Assembly: GCA_947579665.1 (NCBI GenBank)
Contig: OX388341.1
Location: forward strand, 8,298,752-8,362,751
Reading direction: 5' to 3'
Length of the DNA stretch: 64,000 nt
From: Sympetrum striolatum
Lineage: Eukaryota; Arthropoda; Insecta; Odonata; Libellulidae
Below are positions 1-10,098 of this stretch, piece by piece. The notes below the pieces were generated by a model that saw only the letters and a list, made by a program, of their open reading frames with translations, was not told the DNA's origin and searched no databases. Made by a program: the position numbers and the translations under genes. The number at the start of each line of letters is the position of its first letter. The stretch's first letter is position 1.

Positions 1-429
1 ATCTCCCACTCTTGTTTTTAAGCAAGCAAATAAGTGTTATCATTTTTGTAGGTCATTGTGCATTAAAATTCCCTATTAAATGCCATTTCATTTCCTGGTA
101 ACTTACTCCTCCCTTTATGTCTAATATCTTTTACCTCTATCTTTCACTTTGACTTTTATCTTGCATTTCACCTTCAATTACTTTCTTTGGCAATACTTTT
201 CTTGTCATACTTAGTAAGTAATAGAATTCATCTACCTTTTCTCATTTTCTCCATTCATCCTAATTCATTACTTTTCTTACATTCCATTGGTAAATCTCAT
301 ACTTTAGTTTTTCTTAAGTTAAGTTTCATCCCAAGCTTCCTTGCTTTTATACTCTAATGAATTGACTAAATTATAATCAATAGAGTTTGCTGTAAGTTTG
401 TGGAACTCCATAAAGGAAGGAGAAGAAAT
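1..429. other. AT-rich non-coding sequence, nothing recognised
   Basis: Pyrimidine-rich, AT-rich sequence. I see no coding, RNA or repeat structure here. Confidence 0.5.
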
Positions 430-459
430 AACTTGGTCTCAGTTCCACAGAAAATTTAT

Positions 460-505
460 TATAAACAACCGGTTTCGACTATGGTCTAGTCATCTTCAGG
501 TACCA
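460..505 (-). ncRNA. hammerhead-ribozyme-like motif of a Penelope-like element
   Basis: Read on the - strand, this short block has the type I hammerhead layout. CTGAAGA (fits CUGANGA) is followed by a 5-bp helix II, GACTA pairing with TAGTC around a 5-nt loop. Then come GAAA, a minimal palindromic helix III ACCGGT, and a U at the cleavage position. Helix I is weak (C-G and A-U next to the core, then mismatches). It lies 3' of the Penelope coding remnant on the same strand, where hammerheads are known in Penelope terminal repeats. Activity is not shown, and the weak helix I makes it doubtful. Confidence 0.6.
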
Positions 506-567
506 ACACAGAAATTGGTCAAGTATTTATACAAAACAGAGTTAAGGGGAGGGGTAAGGATCAAGGG

Positions 568-1591
568 CTAGTGGAGGGTTGAGGGATAGGAGGACAAGTG
601 ACAGCAGGGGGGAGGTGGCAGAGAATTGGTGGACATTAGTGAGAACAAAGTTGCTTCTTTTATGGTGAAGAATTTATATACCTGTTCAAAAATATCTAAT
701 TTAGGACCCTTTGGTAAATAGTGGATTAAGTGGGGTTGAAAATCTGAGGAGTGCTGGTTTTCGAGTAAATGCATAGAGAAATGTGAAGCATATGGGAACC
801 ATTTTTAAAAAACATTGCTTGTGTTCCTTAATACGTGTGCATAAATGCCTGCCAGTTTGACCTATGTAAATAGCTCCACAGTCTTGACAAATTAATTTAT
901 AAATACCTGATTTTAAAGAAGGATCAACTTTATCATTAATATTAGAAAGTGTTTTACCCAAACTATGTAAAGTGTAAAAGGCGAGTTTGCAGTTAGAAGG
1001 GAGAGAGTTCGCGATACCGTAACTAACAGGACCAATGTAAGGAATTTTAACCCATTTATTAAGATCATTATTTTTAGTGAGGGTGTGGTAAATGCGGGTC
1101 ATATTTAGTTTTCTTTGTTTTTTGAAGAGAATACGATCAATGAGGGAAGAGGAGTAACCATTAGCAACAGCAATTTGTTTTATAATACCTATTTCTTTGG
1201 AAAAATTACTTTTATTGATAGGAATGTTTAGTAATCTATGTATTAAGCTATGAAAAGCAGCATGTTTATGCAGGATGGGGGCGTTGGAACAATTGTGTAT
1301 GGTGTGGTCAGTGTAACTCGGTTTATGAAAAATGGAGAAATCAATCGAGTTGTTAACTTTTGACGGAGTGAGATCAAGAAAGTTTAAATTATTATTTGTT
1401 TCAATTTCACACGTGAATTTTATATTACTGTGGACAGTATTTAAAAAAGAAGTAAATAAACTCAATTGTCTCAAAGAGCCATTCCAAACGCATAAGATAT
1501 CATCGACATATCTGAACCAAATACCCACGTGTTTAAGCAGATTATGTTGCGAGGAAAATAATTTGGCTTCAAGGTGGTTAACTAAACACTA
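568..1591 (-). pseudogene. Penelope-like element: RT C-terminus plus GIY-YIG endonuclease
   Basis: This is a 5'-truncated coding remnant of a Penelope-like retroelement. It begins inside the reverse transcriptase, with the active-site motif RYVDDILCVW near 1510, and runs through the thumb-like region (a conserved histidine-rich stretch, HKHAAFHSLIHRL). It then reaches a GIY-YIG endonuclease domain: GIYKL, then AIYIGQTGR, then a KEHK segment, at about 800-890. A frameshift near 780-800 separates this from the C-terminal tail (HLLENQHSS onward), which continues to about 568 in another frame. RT plus C-terminal GIY-YIG is diagnostic of canonical endonuclease-bearing Penelope elements. The frameshift and missing N-terminal two thirds mean it is dead. 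The 3' side continues into a non-coding tail holding the hammerhead-like motif at 460-505. Confidence 0.88.
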
Positions 1592-3544
1592 AACCTCTTT
1601 CAGAATTGCTTACAATATCTTTGACGTCTGACTTCACTTCTTTCGCACCTACTTTCAATCTCATCTACATCTTCCTAAGCTACCATTTTCTCTGCATAGA
1701 TATATTAGAAAGCAGTGTTTATGGGCAGCCCAGTCCTCTTCCACTTATTAACTTTGTCTATTATGATTCCACATCAACTATCCTCACTTATGCTGTTTGA
1801 TTTATGAACAGATTTAACACCAATCTTCTATATTTCCAGTTCAACCCATTTAAATTTAATATCCCTGCTAGTTTGGCTCTAGTGAACTCTATGGAATATA
1901 TTTTCAAGATCAAAATAAAATTTTATTAAATTCCAATCTTCATTCTGCAAGTACTTTCATTGCATTATTTGCACTCCTCTATGTCTCTGAAAACCTTTCT
2001 TTGATCTTCCCTCAAAGAAAGAACTACGAGGGTAGAAGGACCAATATAATTAATTTTGATTTGTGAGATATTTAATTAATGCTCCATATTCCCAACAGTT
2101 TTTAACATTATTCTTTTTCTGTTATATAATCTGGATCATCTAAGTAAAATTCTCCGGATAATTTTCCTGCAAAAACATGTCTTTCCTTCTTCTCAGCCAG
2201 GTTTGTAGGAAACTCAACTAGAATCTCAGCAGCACCTTATTCCCATTCATATTATGCTATGCCCATTTAATTTCAATGATTAATACCCCAGGTTTGATCT
2301 TATCTTCTTCAACTTCTTTCTATGATGATAGTCTTCATGTAGTTCCCATTTAAGACATTCTTTCTCCATCCCCCATGCCGACTGAATCCAGTAAAATATT
2401 TCCCCTGGCATCAAAATAAAAATTTACCATTCTATCACTCCTTTTATTTGCATCAATTGTTTCAACTTTTTATACAATAGGTTGACCTCACCACTTCCAT
2501 TCTCCTACTATCAATCCCGTCTCTGTTCTCTTTCTTTAATAGCTTTTTAATTACTGCCCTTTGCAATCTATGCCTGCAGACCATGTCCCACATTCTTCTT
2601 TGCTTCATTTTATATTGCAATCTAAATGTTAAACATAGTTTCCTTATTATTTTTTATATGACCCTCCCAATAGTTCTTTCTGTGTTATCCTTGACTCTGC
2701 TTTTAATTTTTTCTAATCCCTACCTTTTTTTTCGAAATGTCAGATGTTTTTCTACGTCTGATATTTCTGGTATTTCAGGCTCTATTTCGACCTATTTGTA
2801 TATATCTTGAGTGAAAATGTATTGGATGTATTTTTTTTACTTTGTGGCAAATCAGGAAGTCTTTAATGGCCAAAAGAATATTTATTCCAAATATTTATTT
2901 TTGGCAGACCCTTAAATTCTAAGAATATTGTACTGTCTTGTCAATTGATTTACTGTAAAAATCATACCTCGGTGAAGCACCTCCTGACAAGTTCATATGA
3001 GCTTAGGGGGACTTCATCGATAAAGGGTAAGTGTAGATAAGCAAGAAAAAATCAAGAATGTATATGAAAATATACTTATAAATCATAATAGAGAATCTTT
3101 TTGCATTGCATCTTTTATTTGCCATCATATCTTGTTGAATTAAATTTTTTTCACTCGCTAATTGGATCAGGTTAGAGGAAATGTGTTTTACTTACATGTC
3201 AGTCTTATAATAATATTGATGCTATGAAGGTATTACTGTACTGGTTCATCTTGGTCAGACATTATTGCATTATATAAAGTTTTATCTTCAGAGTCATTAG
3301 CATGTATATTTCATCTAAATGTTCCAATTGTGACTCTTCCCTTTTCCTATATTTGGTTGGAAATCACTGGAGGTGCTTAGATTATATAACATGCTTACCT
3401 TAGCAGAAATAGCTACCAAAAGCAATATTTTGTTTTATGAGTAAAATAAATTTTTAATTTCACTATAGAATGCATACTAAGTAAAAGTCCATTGTGTAAA
3501 TTGCGTATATGCATTTGTGAAAGCTATGGCTGAATGTTTCAAAA
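1592..3544. other. non-coding, nothing recognised
   Basis: Long AT- and pyrimidine-rich stretch with only short stop-interrupted frames and no motif I recognise. About 1600-2800 is notably CT-rich on the + strand. Confidence 0.45.
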
Positions 3545-3861
3545 GTGTGGTGTCCAACCTTTTGGTGGCAGAGGACTGCATTACAAATTTTCTCAGGCCC
3601 TTGATTTAACCCTTAAATTAACAAACAGTAAACAAAAAACCTCTGTACTTCTTCTATAGTTTAGAGGAATATATAATAAAATATTTAATTACAATATAGT
3701 GTAACATTAATCAATATTTATTTTTCTAACAAAAGGATATAAAATTTTTAACATGGATATTAAGGTATGTTTTTTTGATAAGGGTACCCTTTATTTCCTG
3801 GTTATGCAATGCAGCTGCACAAATCAAAGGCTGCATATGGCCCATGGGTTGGACACCTCTG
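3545..3861. mobile_element. hAT-like MITE
   Basis: Non-coding element of about 317 bp. The left end reads GTGGTGTCCAACC and the right end is its complement, GGTTGGACACCTCTG. The inner flanks are also partly complementary (a GCAGAGG/GGCC-rich left end against a GGCCCATGGG right end). GTGTCCAAC-type termini are common in non-autonomous hAT elements. The would-be 8-bp flanks (tttcaaaa / ctataaaa) agree only partly, so the insertion is old or the edges are slightly off. There is no transposase inside. Confidence 0.6.
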
Positions 3862-4816
3862 CTATAAAATGAATCAAGAGATAGCTTGAAAAATCAGATA
3901 GCTGGCAATTTAAATGAGAATTCCAGCTTAGAATCCTGATTATCATCCAGCATAGTAAGCCTCATTTCCTCTTCAGAGCTTTTGGTAGCTAATAGTGGAG
4001 GAGTTGATGCTTGAACCAGCACATTATCTGAATACTTTAGCTACAATTGTGAGGAAAAAATTAATAGCGAATTGATTGTTTTGCAGGTCATTGGCTCATC
4101 TATGCAATATTTTTCAATAAGATGAGCTTCATGAGAGCAAATGAAGTGCAGTAGAACCTCTGTAAGCATCTCTGCTAGTAATAACAAGAGGACCGAGGCA
4201 ACCTAGGATATTCATATTTCTCCGAAGGAGTGATTTGACAAATGTGTGTGCATTGAGAATGGTTCACCAAGCATTTATAGGACTAAATTCTGGATTTATT
4301 TTTGTATTTATATAGTTGAATGAAGAGACCTGTGGGAATACAAGATCTCAGACATTTTTATCAAATGGTTAGCTCTGTTACTCTTTCTTCATGTATGTTA
4401 ATTCTCATTCCTTTGGTAGAAGATGTTGGCTTTCTCTGGTGATTGAATCGGAAATATCTTACAGGGAAGTGGAATTGGGTTTTCATCTTTTCCCTGGAAT
4501 GAATCCTCGTGGATGGATTTATAAAATTGTGGAAGTGAATAGTGAAGAATACTTTTTTTACTTGTAATTATACATAAATCATTCAATTCCTGATAAATTT
4601 ACACCAAAAATATGCATTTTGTCATTGTTAGATGCCTGATAATATATTATGTAGTAAAATATGAAGAAAGAAAATGTTACAAGTCCTTATTTGTATATGA
4701 CCATTTCTTTTTTTAGAGTTTCTAACAAATATTTGATCCAAACATATGACTTGGTATTTATGCCATAAGTTGTCTACTTTGAGACATTTGCTCTCTGCTT
4801 ACAACAGTTAATACCA
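3862..4816. other. non-coding, nothing recognised
   Basis: AT-rich sequence with no convincing ORF, RNA or repeat structure. Confidence 0.45.
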
Positions 4817-4892
4817 AATACTAAAAATCTGGTGTGGCCAACACATGACTTTCTCCATATATAAGATGTAAATACATATTTATTTACAACAG
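4817..4892 (-). repeat. 3' end of hairpin-ended repeat, left of Gypsy insertion
   Basis: On the - strand this matches the 3' ends of the copies at 47.1-47.2 and 63.7 kb: TATATGGAGAAAGT, then a block containing TGGCCACA and ending in CAGATT. The rest of this copy lies at 10099-10230, so the Gypsy element was inserted into it. The last four bases, ACAG, are the left target-site duplicate. Confidence 0.75.
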
Positions 4893-5118
4893 TGATGCTT
4901 GGAAGCGATTAAATTAAAGAATTTACATCACTTCGCATAAAAACTTTTTATTCTCGAGCCAGCGGCAAATAAATCTCAATCAACAATCACTTATTTATCA
5001 ACAACTACATGACAACGACAACAATAAAAAAAAACCAACGAACACATTCAAAATATAAAGTTTCGTGTGTTTTTAAATAAAAAGAAATACATCCACTATA
5101 CTACACTATACTACATCA
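4893..5118 (-). repeat. 3' LTR of Gypsy element
   Basis: 226-bp long terminal repeat, identical by eye to 9873-10098 at a constant offset of 4980. Its + strand edges are TGATGCTTGG and CTACATCA. Confidence 0.95.
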
Positions 5119-5135
5119 ATTATCCCCCCCAAAAA
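5119..5135 (-). other. polypurine tract of Gypsy element
   Basis: Directly upstream of the 3' LTR in the element's orientation is TTTTTGGGGGGGATAAT. The G7 run sits at the expected place for plus-strand priming, although ATAAT separates it from the LTR. Confidence 0.65.
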
Positions 5136-5235
5136 CACGCGTACACTTTTTAAAATCCCAACACCATAAGTAAAAAAGAACAGAAAACAAAAATAAAATA
5201 TTTTAATACAAAATAAACAAATGAAATTCCATCCC

Positions 5236-8200
5236 CTATCTTGTATTTCTTATCCTTGGTCTAAGGCCGTATGGCGGTTCCACTATATTCGACAAGCTAG
5301 TGTCTTCCGACCCCTGTGTCGCATTGCCGCTACCCACGTTCCTTGTCCTCAAGGACCGCTTCAACCTCTTCAGGTCAGCTGCATGCACCTTCACGGGAGG
5401 GGAAGTCCTCAGAATGTACACTCCTCGGCCCAGCCGTCGATCCACTTCGAATGGTCCCACCCACCTTTGGCCTAGACCTGCGTGGTATCCCTCCCTCTTG
5501 TTGCTCTGTGTATGATTACGCCGCAACACCAACTCCCCTGGTTCGAAGACACCCTCCTCCTGAACATCCAGATCTTCTGCTTGACTGAGTGTCCGTTCTC
5601 TTGCCCTCTCGTGCTTCTCGTCAACTTTCCTCTGGTGTTCCTCTTGCCACTCTCCTGGATTTGCATGTTCTCCCTCTAACGCCGGAGATATCTGCCAGTC
5701 ACCAGGTCTGCAAAGACGACGCCCAAGGAACAGTTCAGCAGGCGAATAACTCGTGACGCGATTCACCCTTTGACGCAAAGCGAACAGTGACTTGGAAAGG
5801 TGTTGGTCCCAAGTCTTATGTTGTTTGTCTAGCAGGTGGACTCTCAGAATCCGCTTCAGGTCTTGGTTCCGTCGCTCCGTTGGATTCGCCCGAGGGTTGT
5901 AGGTAGGGGTGGTCCAGTGTTCTATGCCCCAATCCGACAGTGCTCCTTGCCATTGCCGTGATGTAAACTGGCTACCGTTGTCTGTCAGCAAGCAACGTGG
6001 ATACCCATAGCGGCTGAAGACCTCGGTCTGTAGTAGTGCCAAGATCCTCCCCGTCGTGCCCTCTGGCATGGCGAACGCTTCCACCCATCTAGTGAATAGG
6101 TCAGTCACTACTAGGATGTTGGTTTTGCCTCGTGATGTTCTGGGGTATGGTCCCATTATGTCGAGCGCAACTACCTCCCATGGTTGGTATGGTCTCCTCC
6201 CACGCATACTTGTGCTGGCCTTCTGGTTACACGATTTAGTGAAAGCACAGATGGAGCATGCCTGGATGTAGTTTATAACGTCTCGTCTCATAGAGACCCA
6301 GAAAAAACGCCGGCGAATTGAGCTGTATGTTTCTGCCGTCCCAGGATGGCCTGCTTCTGCACTGTCATGGAACTTCTCCAGGATCTGGTCGCTATTTGCC
6401 CTGGGAATCACTAAGACAGCTGGTGAGTTTGAGATATGGGATGAATACATAAGCAGATCATTCTCAACTCGAAAGCCCTTGTAACACATTTTAAATTCCA
6501 CGGGTATGCCCTGACAGCCAGTCGTACGCCTTCTTATCCATTCTCGCATCTGACTACAAGCTGAATCATCTTCTTGCCACTTCCTAACGGTATTGATGTC
6601 TATTTCCCCTTTAATTTCCATCAAGACAGGTTCTTCAGGTCCGGTCTTCGTTCTGGTCGGAATCTCTCTCTCAAGCATTTCCGGTCCCCCAGGTATTGGA
6701 TCACTAGTCGGATGTCTAGAAAGACTATCAGCTGCTTGATTGCTTTCCCCACTAACATGACATACTTCAAAATCAAAATCTGCTAGCAATAATGCCCAGC
6801 GCATCAATTTTGATTTCGTCCCAGACACACTGTTCAGCCACTGTAGAGAAGAATTGTCCGTGTATAGTTGGAACTTCCTTCCTTCTAAGTATCCACGGAA
6901 TTTCCCCACAGCCCATACAACAGCTAATGCTTCTTTTTCTGCTGTACAATACCTTTGTTCTGTTGGTAAAAGTTTTCGACTCGCATACTCGATGATGTCC
7001 TTTTCTCCGCCTTCCTTCTCGTGAAATAGTACTGCTCCTAGGCCTAAGTCGCTAGCATCTGTTTGTAGACATAGTGTACGCGCAGGGTCTAGGTATGCAA
7101 GCCTGGGAGCACAACATATTGTTTCTTTTATCTTCCAGAAAGCGTCTTCTTCCTTTTCAGTCCACTTGAAAGGTCTACTCTTATTCAAGAGATCAGTTAG
7201 CGGAGCTGCCGTTGCTTCAAAGTGTGGTACAAAACTACTATACCACCCACATACCCCCAAAAACTGTCTCACTTGACGTTTTGTACGAGGTCTCTCCATT
7301 TCTTCGATAGCTTTGTTCTTCTCTGGCTGCCGCTCTAGACCTTCTGCTGTTAAGATATGTCCCAAGTATTCTACTTTCGGTGACATAAAATGACATTTCT
7401 TCAGTTGACAAGTCAATCCGTGCATCTTTAACCTTTCCAAAACTCTAGACAAATGTTGTAGATGTTCGGTCCAATTTGAGCTGTAGACAAGAATATCATC
7501 TAAATATACCTGGCAAAATTCACCTACATAACCGGATAAGACTTCATCCATCAGTCGCATAAACGTCGATGGTGCATTCTTCAAACCAAAAGGCATGACT
7601 TTGAATTGATAAAGTCCTCGAGGCGTTGTGAATGCCGTCAATGGTCGTGAATCTTCTTCAACTTCTACTTGCCAGTACCCTGAATTCAAATCCAAAGTGC
7701 TGAAGACTTTGGCGCCATTGACTTGCTTGAGTAAGTTCCTAAGGTCTGGCATGGGGTAGGCATCTGTGATAGTTCTTGCGTTAAGTTTCCGAAAATCTAC
7801 GCAAAGCCGATATTCTCCATTCTTCTTCTTAGGGAGCACTATTGGTGAAGCCCAACCTGATTTTGATGGTTCTATTAGCCCTTGGTTCTCCATCTCCTGA
7901 ATCTTGTTTATTACAAATTTATTTTTGTCCGGATTAATTGGATACGGCCTTTGCTTTATGGGCCTGTCATCCTTGCAATTGATTTTATGCTTGACCGTAG
8001 TGGTGTAGCCTATTTTCTCAGTAATTACTTCTGGAAATTCTCCTAGTAGATTGACTAGTTTTTCTTCTTCCGCCTTTTCCAATTCACCAAACTTTATGTT
8101 AGCTGGTATCACGCTTATATTGGCAGAGTTTGTCTTGCTCTTACTCTCCACCCATCCCAACCTGATACGGTTGTCTTTTCCAATAAATAATTCACTGGCT

Positions 8201-8670
8201 GTATAATCTATAATAACTCCATACTTAGATAAGAAGTCATGGCCCAGGATTAGGTCCGGCATTAAATTTTCAATTATATATACAGGTAATTCAATGCTTA
8301 GGTTCGAACATTTGGCTTTCAATAAGGTCTGGCCGTTGACATTATAATTTACGTCTTTCGCAGCTCCCCGGACACTCATAAAATTTTCTGACTTAGTTGG
8401 TATGAGCAGCTTTGCAATATGTCTATTCACAAAAGAATGACTAGCTTGTGTATCCAATAACGCTGTGAAGTGTTTATTCTGAATATTAATGGCAATGGCT
8501 GGACGTGGATGGTCCGAGTTACCAGTTATTTGTCCTATACTGCAATTATTGTGCCAGGTTGGATCACGCTTGTGGTCGGTAGCTAACTTCTGGAGGTAAG
8601 TAGATCTCCCGGTACCACCTTCCCCCATCCAAGAATGGACCGGATTTAGTTTTCCTCCTTCTTCATGCAC
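5236..8670 (-). CDS. pol: Gypsy Pol polyprotein (protease, RT, RNase H, integrase)
   Basis: Open frame of 1144 residues, numbered from the GTG at 8670. It has no AUG of its own near the start: a TAA lies immediately upstream at 8671-8673, so it is probably expressed by -1 frameshifting from gag, with which it overlaps by about 25 nt. Domains in order: a retroviral-type protease with LLDTQAS at 71-77 (the usual motif is DTG, so Gln replaces the glycine); RT at about 240-420 with LDLNSGYWQV and YLDD at 389-392; RNase H with TDAS (D538) and YTDNSSL; integrase zinc-binding H768, H775, C805, C808; catalytic D837, D897 and E932; and a GPF-type C-terminal module at about 1069-1100. The length and domain order are normal for an env-less Gypsy Pol. 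Every catalytic residue I looked for is present, apart from the protease glycine. Confidence 0.95.
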   Translation of the reverse strand: MHEEGGKLNPVHSWMGEGGTGRSTYLQKLATDHKRDPTWHNNCSIGQITGNSDHPRPAIAINIQNKHFTALLDTQASHSFVNRHIAKLLIPTKSENFMSVRGAAKDVNYNVNGQTLLKAKCSNLSIELPVYIIENLMPDLILGHDFLSKYGVIIDYTASELFIGKDNRIRLGWVESKSKTNSANISVIPANIKFGELEKAEEEKLVNLLGEFPEVITEKIGYTTTVKHKINCKDDRPIKQRPYPINPDKNKFVINKIQEMENQGLIEPSKSGWASPIVLPKKKNGEYRLCVDFRKLNARTITDAYPMPDLRNLLKQVNGAKVFSTLDLNSGYWQVEVEEDSRPLTAFTTPRGLYQFKVMPFGLKNAPSTFMRLMDEVLSGYVGEFCQVYLDDILVYSSNWTEHLQHLSRVLERLKMHGLTCQLKKCHFMSPKVEYLGHILTAEGLERQPEKNKAIEEMERPRTKRQVRQFLGVCGWYSSFVPHFEATAAPLTDLLNKSRPFKWTEKEEDAFWKIKETICCAPRLAYLDPARTLCLQTDASDLGLGAVLFHEKEGGEKDIIEYASRKLLPTEQRYCTAEKEALAVVWAVGKFRGYLEGRKFQLYTDNSSLQWLNSVSGTKSKLMRWALLLADFDFEVCHVSGESNQAADSLSRHPTSDPIPGGPEMLEREIPTRTKTGPEEPVLMEIKGEIDINTVRKWQEDDSACSQMREWIRRRTTGCQGIPVEFKMCYKGFRVENDLLMYSSHISNSPAVLVIPRANSDQILEKFHDSAEAGHPGTAETYSSIRRRFFWVSMRRDVINYIQACSICAFTKSCNQKASTSMRGRRPYQPWEVVALDIMGPYPRTSRGKTNILVVTDLFTRWVEAFAMPEGTTGRILALLQTEVFSRYGYPRCLLTDNGSQFTSRQWQGALSDWGIEHWTTPTYNPRANPTERRNQDLKRILRVHLLDKQHKTWDQHLSKSLFALRQRVNRVTSYSPAELFLGRRLCRPGDWQISPALEGEHANPGEWQEEHQRKVDEKHERARERTLSQAEDLDVQEEGVFEPGELVLRRNHTQSNKREGYHAGLGQRWVGPFEVDRRLGRGVYILRTSPPVKVHAADLKRLKRSLRTRNVGSGNATQGSEDTSLSNIVEPPYGLRPRIRNTR

Positions 8671-9800
8671 TTATCTTTCAAATGCCCAAACTTGCCGCAA
8701 TTGAAACACCTCCTTGCAGTTCCCTCCTCCGAACTACCTTTCCCCTTTGCGTTACCTTCCTCTTCTAACTGCCTCACAATTTCTCTCAAATCCTCAAATT
8801 TCGTCGGACGGGCTACTTTTATCAAAGGCCTAATTTTATCATGCAATAATTCTATTATGAAAGGGACAGATTCATCATAGCCTCGTGATGGGTGAACTCT
8901 CTTGAATAACTGTAGTTTTTGTATTATAAAAACGCTAGCCCTCATGCCCGATGGTTGATTTTCCGTAAGAAATTTTCTATTTATGGCAGTCTTCACGGTT
9001 TCCGAATTAAATCTCAGCAGTAACTCCTTTTGAAAATCCATCCAATTTAGATTCAATCCTTTGATGTTATGAAACCAGCTTGCAGCTGAACCCCTTAGCT
9101 GGAGCGACACAATTTGTATATAAATCTCTTCAGGTAGATTCGTTCTTTTCAGCAAGGCTACGCAAGTTTCAATGAATATCTTTGGACATTCTTCTAACCT
9201 TCCATGGAATTCCGGTAAACTATCGCGGATTACTTTCGGATCAATGGGTAAATCTACAACTGGCGCTTTCTCGCTATTTTTAGGTTCAAGTTTTGTGTTA
9301 TCAATCAGAGTCCGTATCTTTGTATCAAGCCTGGATTCGATTGTATTTACTTTGCTTGAGATTACCTCCCCAAGTTTATCCACTTCACTTTTAGTTAATT
9401 TTAGATCTTCTTCAAGCGTATTTACTTTGCTATCAACTTCCCGGATTTCGATTAAGCATTTGGTCTCGAGTTTCCTCATTTCGACTGCAAACTTTTCCGA
9501 CTGCGTCTTAGTTTCCGTTGATAGACTTTTTATTTCTTTTGTTAGGTTCGTCATTTGCATTAATATTTCCGATAATATATCAGCACGATCCGCACTCACC
9601 ATCGTTGATGGATCGCGTATCTGCCGTTTGCTGGAGTCTTCGATCTCGACGAAGAAATCCACTGGATCCTTTCCTTCCTTCTTTAACTCTTCTTCCAGTC
9701 TCATTTTCAAGTCGCTTTTTGTTCCCGACGTAGGTAGATTCCTATCAGCCAACGCCTTTTTAAGGGTTACGATGTTCATTTTCTCTATATATATCTTCAT
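8646..9800 (-). CDS. gag: Gypsy Gag (SAP-like N-terminus, coiled coil, CCHC knuckle)
   Basis: I start Gag at the first AUG in the frame (9800), giving 384 residues. The frame is open upstream to 9857 but only with non-AUG codons such as the GTG at 9845. From the N-terminus: a SAP-like helix-loop-helix (LKKALADRNLPTSGTKSDL, about residues 13-32), a Lys/Glu-rich coiled coil over about 80-175, and a capsid-like retrotransposon gag region (around SWFHNIKGLNLNWMDFQ). It ends with one zinc knuckle, C-x2-C-x4-H-x4-C (CFNCGKFGHLKDKC), about 6 residues before the stop. The SAP-like segment suggests nucleic-acid binding and is not in every Gypsy Gag. Pol follows in the -1 frame. Confidence 0.93.
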   Translation of the reverse strand: MKIYIEKMNIVTLKKALADRNLPTSGTKSDLKMRLEEELKKEGKDPVDFFVEIEDSSKRQIRDPSTMVSADRADILSEILMQMTNLTKEIKSLSTETKTQSEKFAVEMRKLETKCLIEIREVDSKVNTLEEDLKLTKSEVDKLGEVISSKVNTIESRLDTKIRTLIDNTKLEPKNSEKAPVVDLPIDPKVIRDSLPEFHGRLEECPKIFIETCVALLKRTNLPEEIYIQIVSLQLRGSAASWFHNIKGLNLNWMDFQKELLLRFNSETVKTAINRKFLTENQPSGMRASVFIIQKLQLFKRVHPSRGYDESVPFIIELLHDKIRPLIKVARPTKFEDLREIVRQLEEEGNAKGKGSSEEGTARRCFNCGKFGHLKDKCMKKEEN

Positions 9801-9851
9801 TGCTGAATAATCGTGAATATAATCCGTTTTGAGATAACCGCTCACTAATTC

Positions 9852-9869
9852 GTCCTGTCACGGTCGCCA
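9852..9869 (-). other. primer-binding site, tRNA-Arg type
   Basis: Three bases inside the 5' LTR, the element reads TGGCGACCGTGACAGGAC. The + strand, GTCCTGTCACGGTCGCCA, looks like the 3' end of an animal tRNA-Arg (UCG) including CCA, so the match would be 18 of 18. The mdg1/412 group is known to use tRNA-Arg. The tRNA sequence is recalled, not searched. Confidence 0.75.
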
Positions 9870-9872
9870 ATT

Positions 9873-10098
9873 TGATGCTTGGAAGCGATTAAATTAAAGA
9901 ATTTACATCACTTCGCATAAAAACTTTTTATTCTCGAGCCAGCGGCAAATAAATCTCAATCAACAATCACTTATTTATCAACAACTACATGACAACGACA
10001 ACAATAAAAAAAAACCAACGAACACATTCAAAATATAAAGTTTCGTGTGTTTTTAAATAAAAAGAAATACATCCACTATACTACACTATACTACATCA
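9873..10098 (-). repeat. 5' LTR of Gypsy element
   Basis: 226-bp LTR identical by eye to the one at 4893-5118. It is followed on the + strand by the target duplicate ACAG. Confidence 0.95.

Larger units (their letters stand above)
4893..10098 (-). mobile_element. complete Gypsy (Ty3-like) LTR retrotransposon, mdg1/412-like
   Basis: A 5.2-kb element with two 226-bp LTRs (4893-5118 and 9873-10098) that I read as identical, both running TG..CA in the element's orientation. They are flanked by the 4-bp duplication ACAG (4889-4892 and 10099-10102). In element order on the - strand: 5' LTR, primer-binding site, gag (ATG at 9800), pol (protease, RT, RNase H, integrase), G-rich polypurine tract, 3' LTR. 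Gag and pol overlap in a -1 frame relation and both are open. I see no env ORF. Identical LTRs and uninterrupted frames show a recent insertion that may still be active. The tRNA-Arg-type primer site and the YGLRPR-type pol terminus suggest the mdg1/412 group; that placement is inference. The host site is a copy of the hairpin-ended repeat. Confidence 0.95.

Noticed and set aside
5220..5690. Several + strand frames opposite pol
   Set aside because: Antisense shadows of the Gypsy pol reading frame.
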